From UBA2588 sp002339805 (GTDB taxonomy: Bacteria > Chloroflexota > Dehalococcoidia > Lucifugimonadales > UBA3495), in NCBI GenBank assembly GCA_045562555.1, contig JBJKVO010000001.1, positions 124,001 through 188,000 on the forward strand: a stretch of 64,000 nucleotides of DNA, written 5' to 3'. The notes below the pieces were generated by a model. It did no database searches and was not told the origin of the DNA. It saw only the letters and a program-made list of their open reading frames with translations. A program made the position numbers and the translations under genes. Each line of letters starts with the position of its first letter. Positions within the stretch are counted from its first letter, which is position 1. Below are positions 53,206-62,989 of the stretch, one piece after another.

Positions 53206-54678
53206 TTATTTTTGTCCTTGGATAGTATTCAGTGTTTTGCGGGCATGATTTATAGCCTCTGTTGAGTTGTGTATGTTGCCTAAAGCATGCTGTTCATTTA
53301 TGCCGCTCAGGAGACGGCCCAGAATCGGTCCGGGTGCAATATTCAGTTCAGTCATTAAGTCGTTTCCATTTACTAACGTTGGTGTTTTCGATACTTCTGA
53401 TACTTGTTCTGAGTGAGTATCGATTACATGAGACATCATTTTAGCACGAGTTGCCCAATCTGAAATGGTTAATTGAGGCCCTTTGGCAGATAAATAGTCA
53501 GCCATGTGCAGGAATAATACGTCTAACCCTTCATTTTTCAGCGCATTGAAATAACGATACACGGCTTTGCCAGTGGGGGCTGTCACGCCTTGTTGCATAT
53601 GATGAGGGCGTAGATGATGGGTGATAAGAGTGGATACATAATCGATAGTCGATGTTTCCATTTTTAATTCTTTCAAAATCCGTATTGCCATTTCGGATCC
53701 AATATTTTCGTGATCTGGAAATCTTGTTCTTCCGGACTTGTCGAGGGTCTTAGTGTTAGGTTTTGCTATATCGTGCAATAGAGAGGCTAATTTGAGGTGA
53801 GTGCCTCGAGTATGGCTGCTCGACACAAGTGAATTGAAATGATCTTCTATATCTTTTGTCCAGGGGCTCATGGAATAGATTGGTGAGTTCTGATGCCCCT
53901 GCATTAATTTTTCTGAATGCTCCAAGCAGTGTAAATTATGTTGCCATACATCCCAATAATGCTCTTTGGGTTGAGACACCCCCTTTGTTAAATTCAATTC
54001 GGGGATAATGTGTGGTAGTAAAGATAATCTGTCCGATATCTCAATGTAGGTTTTAGCGTTGTTGTGAGATAAAATTTCTAGGAGTTCAGCTCCGACTAAT
54101 TCTGATGGACTTGTTTCAATCAAATGCGAATCTTTTCTTATTTGCATTGCTGTTTCAGGATCAATACTAAATTCCAGTGTTGAAGCGAACCTAATAGCTC
54201 TCAGTAAGCGTATTGGATTATCTACAAAAACTGAAGAACTCACGTAGCGAATATTTTTAGTCTTTATATCAGTGAGGCCGCAGTATGGGTCGATTAGGTT
54301 TTCAGTAGAGAATTCATTTGCATAGTCTGATAAATTTACTCCTATAGCATTAAATGTAAAATCCCTGTAAGACAAGTTTTCTTCGATATGTTCGTTAGTG
54401 AATTTTATATCTAATTCATGAATGCCCGTATTATTTAAAGAGTTATCTAGTGTTAGTTTTGTAATATTATTTTTAGTGTCATTAAATACAGAAGTTATCC
54501 CGGTTGCACATAAAATTTCTGGGAGGATATCTTCCTTATCACCAATAATCACCATGTCTATATCTTTAGGAGGCAGTTTGACTAAAGTATCCCTTATGAA
54601 GCCTCCAACCAGATATCCATTCAATCCCTTGGATGTCAAGATTGAGTTAATTGTATTTATTAAAAAAGTGAGTTCCAT
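53206..54678 (-). CDS. tRNA nucleotidyltransferase / poly(A) polymerase with HD domain
   Basis: Class II nucleotidyltransferase (490 residues from ATG 54678; TTG 54693 is an alternative). LVGGFIRD (23-30) and catalytic DID (39-41) are present, then RFASTLEFSIDPET and an HD domain with LLHDIAKP near 300. It probably adds or repairs the CCA end of tRNA, although the valine tRNA in this window encodes its own CCA. It lies between def and secD. Confidence 0.9.
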   Translation of the reverse strand: MELTFLINTINSILTSKGLNGYLVGGFIRDTLVKLPPKDIDMVIIGDKEDILPEILCATGITSVFNDTKNNITKLTLDNSLNNTGIHELDIKFTNEHIEENLSYRDFTFNAIGVNLSDYANEFSTENLIDPYCGLTDIKTKNIRYVSSSVFVDNPIRLLRAIRFASTLEFSIDPETAMQIRKDSHLIETSPSELVGAELLEILSHNNAKTYIEISDRLSLLPHIIPELNLTKGVSQPKEHYWDVWQHNLHCLEHSEKLMQGHQNSPIYSMSPWTKDIEDHFNSLVSSSHTRGTHLKLASLLHDIAKPNTKTLDKSGRTRFPDHENIGSEMAIRILKELKMETSTIDYVSTLITHHLRPHHMQQGVTAPTGKAVYRYFNALKNEGLDVLFLHMADYLSAKGPQLTISDWATRAKMMSHVIDTHSEQVSEVSKTPTLVNGNDLMTELNIAPGPILGRLLSGINEQHALGNIHNSTEAINHARKTLNTIQGQK

Positions 54679-54706
54679 ATACTCTGAGGCCAAATCTTAT
54701 GTGAAT

Positions 54707-55234
54707 TCAGGATAATGCTGAATCCTGATTAACTTGTACGTATTCAGCATTTCCTTCGTCGTCAAATTCGATTTTGTAGAATTCATCCTTAGATACTAGT
54801 TGATCTATGTAAACAATACCATTTAGATGGTCAGTTTCATGTTGCAATGCTTGAGAAAATAAACCCTCAGCTTGGATTTTCATTGTTTTGCCATCCAATC
54901 CCATGGCTTTCACCCTAACTTTTTCAGATCTTAAAGTTACTCCTCTATAACCAGGCAGGCTTAGGCATCCTTCTTCTAGTTCTACTTCTCCTTCTCTATC
55001 TGTGATTTCGGGATTTATAAGTACTATGGCTTCTTCCCAATCAGGGAGTTGTATCACGCAGACTTTTTCTAGGGAACCTATTTGATTTGCTGCTAGACCG
55101 ACACCATGCTCATGGATCATAGTTTCGACCATGTCGTCAGTGAATTTAGGGAAAGCAGACGGTATCTTGGATATCTTTTTTGCTTGGGTCCTTAAGATAG
55201 GATCAGGCAAAAATCTCATTTGCAACAGAGCCAC
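54707..55234 (-). CDS. def: Peptide deformylase
   Basis: Removes the N-formyl group from nascent proteins (175 residues). Motif 1 GVGLAANQIG (44-53), motif 2 EEGCLSLPG (metal Cys90) and motif 3 QHETDHLNG (His132, His136, catalytic Glu133). GTG start with AAGGAG seven bases upstream. First gene of def-cca-secD-secF. Confidence 0.96.
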   Translation of the reverse strand: MALLQMRFLPDPILRTQAKKISKIPSAFPKFTDDMVETMIHEHGVGLAANQIGSLEKVCVIQLPDWEEAIVLINPEITDREGEVELEEGCLSLPGYRGVTLRSEKVRVKAMGLDGKTMKIQAEGLFSQALQHETDHLNGIVYIDQLVSKDEFYKIEFDDEGNAEYVQVNQDSALS

Positions 55235-55268
55235 GAATATACTCCTTCAGATAGTGATTTAAATCGAA

Positions 55269-55297
55269 ATTATATGGTGCCAATAATGTGGTGTAAA
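55269..55297 (-). promoter_or_regulatory. Promoter of def-cca-secD-secF
   Basis: On the minus strand TTTACA (55292-55297) and a perfect TATAAT (55269-55274) are exactly 17 bp apart, with start predicted near 55262 and a leader of about 28 nt carrying AAGGAG. Confidence 0.6.
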
Positions 55298-55302
55298 GTT
55301 CT

Positions 55303-57711
55303 TTAGAGGACATGCAATGGATCTACATCTATTGTGCAATTGGATTTGGAGGAATGTTGACTAAGCAACCGATGTATATTTGAACCTCTAACAAGAATAT
55401 GCCAACGGTATTTCCCTCTTGTTTTTTTAGGAAGACCAGGTGCGGGCCCTAGAATTTCTATGTCATTCAAATTAGTATCTTGGATAATAGTCCGTAGCTC
55501 TCTAGCCGTTTCAGTTGCATGTTTTTGACAATTAGTATTATTGACATGTGTAAACACAAGATGAGCAATTCTGCTATAGGGAGGATTATGAAATCTTTTT
55601 CGATTTGAAATTTCTTGGTTGTACATTGTCAGATAATCGTATCGCGACAGTAACGATATTACAGGGTGATCTGGTTGAAAAGTTTGAATTACTGCAGTTG
55701 CTTGTGCCCCATCTCTACCAGTACGCCCTATGAATTGATATAAAGTTGTGAACCATTGCTCTGAAGCGCGAAAATCAGGAAGATTAATACCTACATCTGC
55801 GTGAATTGCTCCAACTAACGATACATTGGAAACATGAATACCTTTAGCAATCATTTGAGTCCCGACCAGAATTTGAGTATTACCATTTTTGAAATTGTTA
55901 TATATATCTAAATTATCTTCAAAAGAATTGGATACATCTCCATCCCATCGCCCTATATTAACTTTCGGGAAAAGTGCCTGGAGTTCATCGACTACTCCCT
56001 TGGTCCCACTTCCTAATGTTCGCACTTGATTACCTTTGCAATTTGGGCATATTTCGGTAAACTTCCGCTTTTTATTGCAGGTATGGCATACCAGTGAATT
56101 GTAGTCTTGATGATATGTCATGATAGTGCTACAACTAGGACAGGAAACTTTAGTTCCACACTCTCGGCACGAAACTATCGAAGCAGTACCGCGTCGATTT
56201 AGGAACAAGATTGCTTGCTTGTTACTGTTTATACAATTATTGAGTTCCTGTATTAGGGTTTTACTGAATATGCTACTGTTACCATTTAGTAATTCCTCTC
56301 TCATATCTATGACTTCAATAGCCGTTTTATCTGCTGTGCCGGTGATATCCGGAATAGCTTTATTAGGTAGATTTAGTAATTTGTAGAATCCTTTTTCGGA
56401 CGCGTTGAAAAAAGTTTCTACTGAAGGAGTTGCGCTTCCTAACAAAAGAGTAGCATTATTTTTGAGACATATTTGTAGGCCCAATGTCCTTGCATGATAG
56501 AAGGGTTCTATGTCTTGTTGTTTGTAATTCCATTCATGTTCCTCGTCGATGACTATCAACCCCAGATTTTCCACAGGGGAAAATAGAGCACTCCTCGGAC
56601 CTACCACTATATTGTACTTGCCTTGCTGAATTTCTGTCCAAACTTCAAACTTTTGTCGTGTTGTCAGACTGCTATGAAGGGTGCAAACTTTACCAGGAAA
56701 CCTGTTGTTTAATTCTTGTAAAGTTTGAGTTGCTAAGGAGATTTCAGGGACCAAAAATATTACGTTTTGCCCCTGGTCTAGAATCCGAGAAATGACATTC
56801 ATATAGACTTCGGTTTTACCGCTGCTTGGCACCCCATGTAGCAAAAATCTTTTGTCATTAGGATGGGGAGAATGAATGTTTTCGAAAATAGTATCTACCG
56901 CTATTTTTTGATCTGTATTTAATTTTAAAAATGGGTCTGGTAGTTGCTTATAGGAGTTTTCTGGTGTAGACGGGGTTTGTCTAGACCAGGATATGCCAAT
57001 GATCCCCTGTGACATTAAATCTTTGTATGTTGTGTTGCCGACTGTTTTTTTAAATTGTGATGGGGAAATTCCCGGCGAATTATCAATTAAGTTCTTTGCG
57101 ACTGTCAATTTGGGATGTTTGTATTCGTCCTTAGTAAAGTTCTTTGAATATGATTGCGATAATACAATTGTTTGATAGTATTTGATTTTTAATACAGCCG
57201 GATATTTTTCTACTTTTGTGAGTATCTTTTGATTTACTAGTTGCTGAATCAGACTATCGGGTTTAGGCCCAAGAGTTTTCTTGAGATCTCTTTCAGTTAT
57301 GCTACTGAGATTAGATAAACTATTCACGGTCTCTCGTAAAGCTTCAGGAATATTCAAAGATTGTTCATGTTGGATTTTGTAGGAATAGGAAACTTTATTC
57401 TTGGCACCGGGAGGCAAAAACAAGGATAACGCAGTGAATAATGAAGTTTGATAATGCCTGCTAATCCAGATCCCGATTTCTAATTGTTTTTCGCTCAACT
57501 TGTAATTGGTCCCCACAAGTTTTATGACAGCTTTAATACGACTTAGATTACTGTTGGTCTCGCGATTAACGACTATCCCTTGTACGGTATTCTTGCCGAA
57601 TGGCACCCAAACCAGTTCTCCAAGTGCTATAGGTGAGTTCTCATCAGTCGAGTAGGTATAAGTTTGTAATTTCCCTATTGGTGAATCGACTGCTATTCCA
57701 ATTAATTCCAT
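55303..57711 (-). CDS. priA: Primosomal protein N' (replication restart helicase)
   Basis: Superfamily 2 helicase restarting stalled forks (802 residues). 3'-DNA-binding domain at the N-terminus, Walker A GVPSSGKTEVY near 293, DEEH near 386, and a zinc-binding insertion near 520-565 with CRECG, CPSC, CHTC and CPNC. C-terminal helicase motifs VGTQMIAKGIH and QFIGRTGRDG are intact. It follows rplS. Confidence 0.95.
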   Translation of the reverse strand: MELIGIAVDSPIGKLQTYTYSTDENSPIALGELVWVPFGKNTVQGIVVNRETNSNLSRIKAVIKLVGTNYKLSEKQLEIGIWISRHYQTSLFTALSLFLPPGAKNKVSYSYKIQHEQSLNIPEALRETVNSLSNLSSITERDLKKTLGPKPDSLIQQLVNQKILTKVEKYPAVLKIKYYQTIVLSQSYSKNFTKDEYKHPKLTVAKNLIDNSPGISPSQFKKTVGNTTYKDLMSQGIIGISWSRQTPSTPENSYKQLPDPFLKLNTDQKIAVDTIFENIHSPHPNDKRFLLHGVPSSGKTEVYMNVISRILDQGQNVIFLVPEISLATQTLQELNNRFPGKVCTLHSSLTTRQKFEVWTEIQQGKYNIVVGPRSALFSPVENLGLIVIDEEHEWNYKQQDIEPFYHARTLGLQICLKNNATLLLGSATPSVETFFNASEKGFYKLLNLPNKAIPDITGTADKTAIEVIDMREELLNGNSSIFSKTLIQELNNCINSNKQAILFLNRRGTASIVSCRECGTKVSCPSCSTIMTYHQDYNSLVCHTCNKKRKFTEICPNCKGNQVRTLGSGTKGVVDELQALFPKVNIGRWDGDVSNSFEDNLDIYNNFKNGNTQILVGTQMIAKGIHVSNVSLVGAIHADVGINLPDFRASEQWFTTLYQFIGRTGRDGAQATAVIQTFQPDHPVISLLSRYDYLTMYNQEISNRKRFHNPPYSRIAHLVFTHVNNTNCQKHATETARELRTIIQDTNLNDIEILGPAPGLPKKTRGKYRWHILVRGSNIHRLLSQHSSKSNCTIDVDPLHVL

Positions 57712-57749
57712 CTATTGCTAACAGCGCTGGGAGCTGGTGGTGTAGTGTA

Positions 57750-58106
57750 CTAAGATTGGGCGGTGTAAGTATTTTTCTCTTTAATTCTGGCAGCTCTACC
57801 TTGCAACCCTCTTAGATAGTACAGCCTCGATCTTCGCACTGATCCCCTTCGTGTAACTTCTAGTGAATCTATAAGTGGAGAGTTGTATGGGAACACTCTC
57901 TCGATACCAATTCCATTGGCAATCCGGCGTACAGTGAAATTCGATGCTGGGCCGTTACCATTATCCCGTTTAATTACAACGCCAATGAATGCCTGAATTC
58001 TTTCTCGGTCACCTTCTTTGATCTTAAAGTTCACTTTAACCGTGTCTCCGGGACCAAAATCTGGCAGTTCATTTGTGTTAGTTTGGAATAATTTGTCGAC
58101 TTGCAT
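57750..58106 (-). CDS. rplS: 50S ribosomal protein L19
   Basis: 118-residue ribosomal protein at the subunit interface: FGPGDTVKVNFKIKEGDRERIQ (key residues GDTVxV), QAFIGVVIKRDNG, FTVRRIANGIGIERVFP and the basic RRGSVRRSRLYYLRG. Normal length. Confidence 0.97.
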   Translation of the reverse strand: MQVDKLFQTNTNELPDFGPGDTVKVNFKIKEGDRERIQAFIGVVIKRDNGNGPASNFTVRRIANGIGIERVFPYNSPLIDSLEVTRRGSVRRSRLYYLRGLQGRAARIKEKNTYTAQS

Positions 58107-58143
58107 ATTTATTTACCTAAGTATCCAGTATTTGAGCTAGCAA

Positions 58144-58172
58144 AGTATAACCCGATAGGTACTAACGGTCAA
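58144..58172 (-). promoter_or_regulatory. Promoter of rplS
   Basis: On the minus strand TTGACC (58167-58172) and TATACT (58144-58149) are exactly 17 bp apart, with start near 58137. It lies directly after the tRNA-Val 3' end. Confidence 0.6.
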
Positions 58173-58179
58173 TATTTCA

Positions 58180-58256
58180 TGGTGGGCGATAGTGGACTCG
58201 AACCACTGACCTCTTGCGTGTCGAGCAAGTACTCTAACCAGCTGAGCTAATCGCCC
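58180..58256 (-). tRNA. tRNA-Val (GAC), with encoded CCA and C33
   Basis: Full cloverleaf on the minus strand: 7-bp acceptor stem GGGCGAT/ATCGCCC, D stem GCTC/GAGT, anticodon stem CTTGC/GCAAG with loop TCGACAC, five-base variable region and T arm AGTGG-TTCGAGT-CCACT. The loop places GAC at positions 34-36, which reads valine. Discriminator A and a genome-encoded CCA follow (58180-58183). Position 33 is C, where U is nearly universal. Confidence 0.93.
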
Positions 58257-58345
58257 TAGAATTCGATTTATATTGGCGTTAACTATATGTTACGATACCA
58301 ACTTAATTTATTCAAAATTTTAGTTGGATTACCGAGGTGTTCAGC

Positions 58346-59263
58346 ATGAAAATAATGCGATTTAAACCAGAAAACCGCCTGAATGAAACTCAAATTGGTA
58401 TTGTTGATGTATCAAACAACAGGGTGTTAAGTGCTCCGGAAGTATTGAAACAAATTGGAGTAGATCCTGTTACCCATACCGCTATTGAAATAATTCAGGC
58501 TAATACAGATTCTCAGGGTGAACTTTCACGCAAATTGAAAGACTTGGATTGTGTTCAGGCTAATAGCTGGAATCTGGATGATGTAGTGTATCTTCCTCCA
58601 GTAGAAGCGACGTCCCTTAGGGATTTCATAGCTTTTGAAGAGCATATCAAGACAGTTAGAGGAAACCGAGGAGCGGAAGTCCCAGATGCTTGGTACGAAA
58701 TGCCTGTCTATTATAAAGGAAACCATAAATCATTATTGGGGCATCAAGAACCCATAATCTGGCCTGATTATAGTGAGGTTGTTGATTATGAATTGGAATT
58801 AGGGGTTGTCATAGGGAAAGAAGGCACTAACATATCTGAAAAAGAAGCTGCTTCTTTCATTGGCGGCTTCACGATTATGAACGACTGGAGTGCTCGCGAT
58901 ATTCAATTCCGAGAACAAAGTGTTGGTTTAGGCCCGTCAAAAGGTAAAGACTTTGGAACTTCCTTAGGGCCGTGGTTAGTTACACCGGATGAATTCAATG
59001 TATTAGATTCTAGAATGATAGCTAGGGTTAATTCAGAGATTTGGTCTGATAATAATATTGGGAATATATATTGGTCTATTAATCAAATGATAGAACATGC
59101 ATCTAAGGCAGAAATTTTGTACCCAGGGGATGTGTTCGGGTCTGGCACAGTCGGCGGAGGTTGTGGAGCTGAGCACGGTAAATGGTTACAGAATGATGAT
59201 GTGATCGAACTAGAAGTGGAAGGAATAGGTAAATTGAGATCTAAAGTGTCAAAACTACATTAA
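58346..59263 (+). CDS. Fumarylacetoacetate hydrolase-family protein
   Basis: 305 residues with intact family catalytic site: metal ligands Glu149 and Glu151 in DYELELGVVIGKEG and Asp180 in MNDWSARDIQ, plus a candidate Glu/His pair in RDFIAFEEH (92-100) and KGKDFGTSLGPW. Members hydrolyse or decarboxylate beta-diketo acids from aromatic and sugar-acid catabolism. The exact substrate is unknown. The frame starts at GTG 58337; ATG 58346 with GAGGT seven bases upstream is preferred. It contrasts with the degenerate family member at 16512-17336. Confidence 0.9.
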   Translation: MKIMRFKPENRLNETQIGIVDVSNNRVLSAPEVLKQIGVDPVTHTAIEIIQANTDSQGELSRKLKDLDCVQANSWNLDDVVYLPPVEATSLRDFIAFEEHIKTVRGNRGAEVPDAWYEMPVYYKGNHKSLLGHQEPIIWPDYSEVVDYELELGVVIGKEGTNISEKEAASFIGGFTIMNDWSARDIQFREQSVGLGPSKGKDFGTSLGPWLVTPDEFNVLDSRMIARVNSEIWSDNNIGNIYWSINQMIEHASKAEILYPGDVFGSGTVGGGCGAEHGKWLQNDDVIELEVEGIGKLRSKVSKLH

Positions 59264-59325
59264 GTTTTGTATTATTATTTGTGTAATCGAATAGGTCTAT
59301 TAATTTTATTGCAGGAGTGAATAAC

Positions 59326-61278
59326 ATGGCTACTAATGATGGTGGTATAGATGCATTATTACGAGAAGATAGGACTTTCCCTCCTTCGAGTGATTTTGTG
59401 GCGAGTGCGAATATTTCAGATCCTGATATCTATGAAAAGGCTAAGGCAGACCCAGAAAGTTTTTGGGCAGGGTTCGCCAAAGAATTGGATTGGTTTCAAG
59501 GATGGGATCGAGTACTAGAATGGAACGCTCCTGATGCCAAATGGTTTTTGAATGGAAAACTTAATGCGTCTTATAACTGTGTTGACAGGCATGCTAAGTC
59601 AGAAAAAAGGAACAAGGCAGCTTTGATATGGGAAGGAGAGCCAGGAGACTGGAAAGTATATACATATTGGGATTTGTTACGCGAGGTTAGTAAATGTGCT
59701 AATGCGTTAAAGAGCTTGGGTGTAAAGAAAGGAGATAGGGTCACTATATATTTGCCAATGGTTCCAGAATTAGTAATTTCTATGCTGGCATGTGCCAGGA
59801 TAGGAGCACCACACAGCGTTATTTTTGGAGGATTTAGTGCAGAATCCATAAAAGACAGAGTTGAAGATTCGGAATCTAAACTTATCATCACCGCTGATGG
59901 TGGTTACAGGCGAGGAAGTATTGTTGAATTGAAACAGAATGTTAATGATGCAATAACGGAAGATAGTCCTATAGAAAATGCTTTAGTCGTACGTAGAACG
60001 GGACATGCAGATGAGTTAATGGTTTCAGGTAGAGATGTTTGGTGGCATGATTTGGTAGAAAAACAGTCTTCTGTCTGTGATCCTGAGCCTATGGATAGTG
60101 AAGATATGCTTTTCATGTTGTACACCAGCGGTACTACCGGAAAACCTAAAGGGATTGTGCATACTACAGGCGGTTACATGGTGGGTACGTATGCAACAAC
60201 TAAATGGATTTTTGACCTAAAAGATGATGATGTGTATTGGTGTACTGCAGATTGTGGATGGATTACAGGCCATAGTTACATAACCTATGGCCCACTTGCT
60301 AATGGGGCAACTCAAGTTCTTTATGAAGGCTCACCTGACTATCCTGACAAAGATAGGTTTTGGGAAATTGTTGCTAAGTATGGTGTTTCTATTTTATATA
60401 CCGCTCCAACAGCTATCAGGACTTTTATGAGATGGGGTGAGGAATATCCTAATAAACACGATATGTCTACGTTAAGATTGCTAGGTTCTGTAGGAGAACC
60501 AATTAACCCAGAGGCTTGGGTTTGGTATTGGAAAAATATTGGAGGAGAGCGATGCCCCGTCGTTGATACATGGTGGCAGACAGAAACAGGCTCAATAATG
60601 ATTAGTCCATTACCGGGAATTACCACTTTAAAACCAGGTAGTGCCACCCAATCTTTCCCTGGTATAGATGCTGATATTGTGGACGACAATGGTAATTCTG
60701 TAGAGCCCGGAGGCGGAGGGTATCTGGTTGTAAAGCATCCATGGCCATCAATGCTAAGAGGTATATATGGAGATAAAGATCGATTTGTTGAACAATATTG
60801 GAGCAAATATCCTGGAGAGTATTTCACTTCAGATGGAGCTAAATTGGATGAAGAAGGATATTTTTGGTTATTAGGTAGGGTGGACGACGTTATAAATGTT
60901 TCCGCACATAGAATTAGCACTATGGAAGTAGAGAGTGCATTGGTTGATAATCCTAAGGTAGCTGAAGCTGCTTGCATTGGTAGGAGCCATGAAGTGAAAG
61001 GCCAGGCTATAGTTGCATTCGTCACTATAAAAGATCAAATCAGCACTTCTGATGATCTTGTAGTTGAACTTAAACAACATGTTGCTACGAAAATAGGACC
61101 TATGGCGAGACCGGACGATATATATTTTGCTGCAGAGCTACCCAAAACTAGAAGCGGGAAAATAATGAGAAGGCTATTACGAGATGTAGCGGAAGGTAGA
61201 ACTTTGGGTGATACTACTACTTTGGCAGATCCAGCGGTTGTAGAATCGTTGAAATCGCAATATGAGGATGATGAATAA
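59326..61278 (+). CDS. acsA: Acetyl-CoA synthetase
   Basis: AMP-forming acetate-CoA ligase (650 residues). Motifs: YTSGTTGKPKGIVHTTGGY near 265, WWQTETGS, and the C-terminal TRSGKIMRRLLRD, whose Lys is the known acetylation control site in this family. ATG 59326 has AGGAG eight bases upstream; GTG 59317 overlaps that site. gatB starts directly after its stop. Confidence 0.95.
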   Translation: MATNDGGIDALLREDRTFPPSSDFVASANISDPDIYEKAKADPESFWAGFAKELDWFQGWDRVLEWNAPDAKWFLNGKLNASYNCVDRHAKSEKRNKAALIWEGEPGDWKVYTYWDLLREVSKCANALKSLGVKKGDRVTIYLPMVPELVISMLACARIGAPHSVIFGGFSAESIKDRVEDSESKLIITADGGYRRGSIVELKQNVNDAITEDSPIENALVVRRTGHADELMVSGRDVWWHDLVEKQSSVCDPEPMDSEDMLFMLYTSGTTGKPKGIVHTTGGYMVGTYATTKWIFDLKDDDVYWCTADCGWITGHSYITYGPLANGATQVLYEGSPDYPDKDRFWEIVAKYGVSILYTAPTAIRTFMRWGEEYPNKHDMSTLRLLGSVGEPINPEAWVWYWKNIGGERCPVVDTWWQTETGSIMISPLPGITTLKPGSATQSFPGIDADIVDDNGNSVEPGGGGYLVVKHPWPSMLRGIYGDKDRFVEQYWSKYPGEYFTSDGAKLDEEGYFWLLGRVDDVINVSAHRISTMEVESALVDNPKVAEAACIGRSHEVKGQAIVAFVTIKDQISTSDDLVVELKQHVATKIGPMARPDDIYFAAELPKTRSGKIMRRLLRDVAEGRTLGDTTTLADPAVVESLKSQYEDDE

Positions 61279-62748
61279 TTGGCAACAGAATATGAAATAG
61301 TAATAGGACTCGAAGTTCATGTTCAGCTAGCAACAGCTAGTAAGATGTTTTGTGGTTGCGGTTCAGATTATCAGTCTGCTTCACCCAACACCAGAGTTTG
61401 CCCTGTATGCTTAGGCTTGCCTGGCTCATTGCCACAGATTAATAGTAAAGCGGTTGAGTACACGATTCTTACCGGACTTGCCTTAGGTTGTGAAATACCT
61501 GAGTATACGAAATTTGATAGAAAGAACTATCCTTATCCAGATTTGATGAAAGGTTACCAAATATCTCAATTTGATAAGCCATTGGCTCTTGCAGGGGTAA
61601 TGACTATCGATATTGACGGGCAACCAAAGGATATTAATGTGACTAGGGTGCACCTGGAAGAAGACGTTGCCAAGCTCAGTCATATTTCCGACTCTTCTGG
61701 CTCATATTCCGTAGTTGACATTAATCGCGCTGGCGTAGCTCTTATGGAGATAGTATCTGAACCTGATATGAGATCGGCAGAAGAAGCTAGGCAATACCTC
61801 ATGAATATGCATTCTATTGTGCAATATTTAGGTGTTTCGAATGCAAATATGGAAGACGGAAACTTCAGATGCGATGCTAACGTCAGCGTTAGACCCCTAG
61901 GTCAAGTGGAGTTTGGTACTAGAACCGAAATTAAAAACATGAATAGCTTTAGGTCAGTGGTTTCAGCCATAGAGTATGAAACACACAGGCAGATTGGAGT
62001 GATTGAGTCTGGAGGAAAGGTTGTCCAAGAAACCAGAGGCTGGGTTGATGATAAACAGATCACTGCTTCCCAAAGAAGTAAGGAACAAGCACACGATTAT
62101 AGGTATTTCCCTGAGCCTGATTTGCCTCCGTTAACTATTTCTGCCCAAATGGTTGATGAGATTAAAGCATTACTCCCTGAATTGCCAAGTCATAGAAAGA
62201 AACGATTCATTGATGAACTCGGGCTTACGGAATATGAGGCTACTTTGCTAACTTCGGAGAAATCCACAGCTGATTACTTCGAAGATGTTGTGAGTAAATT
62301 AATTAACCAACCAGAAGGCAAGAACCTGATGAAAACTACGAGTAATTTCATATTAGGTGATTTGACTGCTATTATGAAAGATAAAGGCGAGGATTTCTCG
62401 AATTGCACATTGCCCACAGATTATCTGGCGGAATTAGTCTTGGCTGTGGGTATTGGTGATATCAGTATTAATATAGCGAAGAATGTGCTGTCAGAATCTT
62501 TTAAAACTTTAGATAGTCCATCGGTTATAATAGGACGAAATAATTATACTGTAATTGCTGATAAAGATGTTTTATTCAAAACTGTAGAAAGTGTAATCGA
62601 TAGTAACACTAAGGCGGTCGAAGATTATAAATCAGGGAAAGAATCTGCATCGAAATTTTTGGTAGGACAAGTTATGAAAGAAACTAAAGGACAAGCCAAA
62701 GCAGATGTTGTGACAAACATAGTTTTGGAAGTTCTGGCAAGGTATTAG
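61279..62748 (+). CDS. gatB: Asp-tRNA(Asn)/Glu-tRNA(Gln) amidotransferase subunit B
   Basis: tRNA-binding kinase subunit of GatCAB (489 residues), which makes Gln-tRNA and/or Asn-tRNA indirectly. IGLEVHVQLATASKMFCGC at the start, CPVCLGLPGSLP, DRKNYPYPDLMKGYQISQ and YRYFPEPDLPP are diagnostic. The C-terminal YqeY-like tail domain is present. TTG start immediately after acsA. gatA and gatC are not in the window. Confidence 0.96.
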   Translation: MATEYEIVIGLEVHVQLATASKMFCGCGSDYQSASPNTRVCPVCLGLPGSLPQINSKAVEYTILTGLALGCEIPEYTKFDRKNYPYPDLMKGYQISQFDKPLALAGVMTIDIDGQPKDINVTRVHLEEDVAKLSHISDSSGSYSVVDINRAGVALMEIVSEPDMRSAEEARQYLMNMHSIVQYLGVSNANMEDGNFRCDANVSVRPLGQVEFGTRTEIKNMNSFRSVVSAIEYETHRQIGVIESGGKVVQETRGWVDDKQITASQRSKEQAHDYRYFPEPDLPPLTISAQMVDEIKALLPELPSHRKKRFIDELGLTEYEATLLTSEKSTADYFEDVVSKLINQPEGKNLMKTTSNFILGDLTAIMKDKGEDFSNCTLPTDYLAELVLAVGIGDISINIAKNVLSESFKTLDSPSVIIGRNNYTVIADKDVLFKTVESVIDSNTKAVEDYKSGKESASKFLVGQVMKETKGQAKADVVTNIVLEVLARY

Positions 62749-62760
62749 GAAGGATAATAT

Positions 62761-62973
62761 ATGAATTATTTGAACATAGCTCAGATTTTGATTTCTGTGT
62801 TTATCATTTTGATTATTCTGCTTCAGGTTAGGGATTCAGGAGGCGGGATATTTGGAGGCGGACAAGGCACAATACGAACTAGGAGAGGATTAGAAAAAGT
62901 TCTTTTCCAGTTTACTATCATTTTGGCAGTGCTGTTTTTAATAATATCTATAGTGAGTGTTAGATTAAGTTAA
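62761..62973 (+). CDS. secG: Protein translocase subunit SecG
   Basis: 70 residues with two transmembrane helices (about 3-22 and 48-68) joined by a Gly-rich loop GGGIFGGGQGTIRTRRGLEK, the SecG hallmark. AAGGAT precedes the ATG, 12 bp after gatB. Confidence 0.92.
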   Translation: MNYLNIAQILISVFIILIILLQVRDSGGGIFGGGQGTIRTRRGLEKVLFQFTIILAVLFLIISIVSVRLS

Positions 62974-62989
62974 ATAACAGGAGTCTCTA

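Noticed and set aside
58197..58240. Reading the tRNA as tRNA-Ser(CGA)
   Set aside because: This would need a shifted anticodon stem with mismatches, and the five-base variable region is too short for a serine tRNA.
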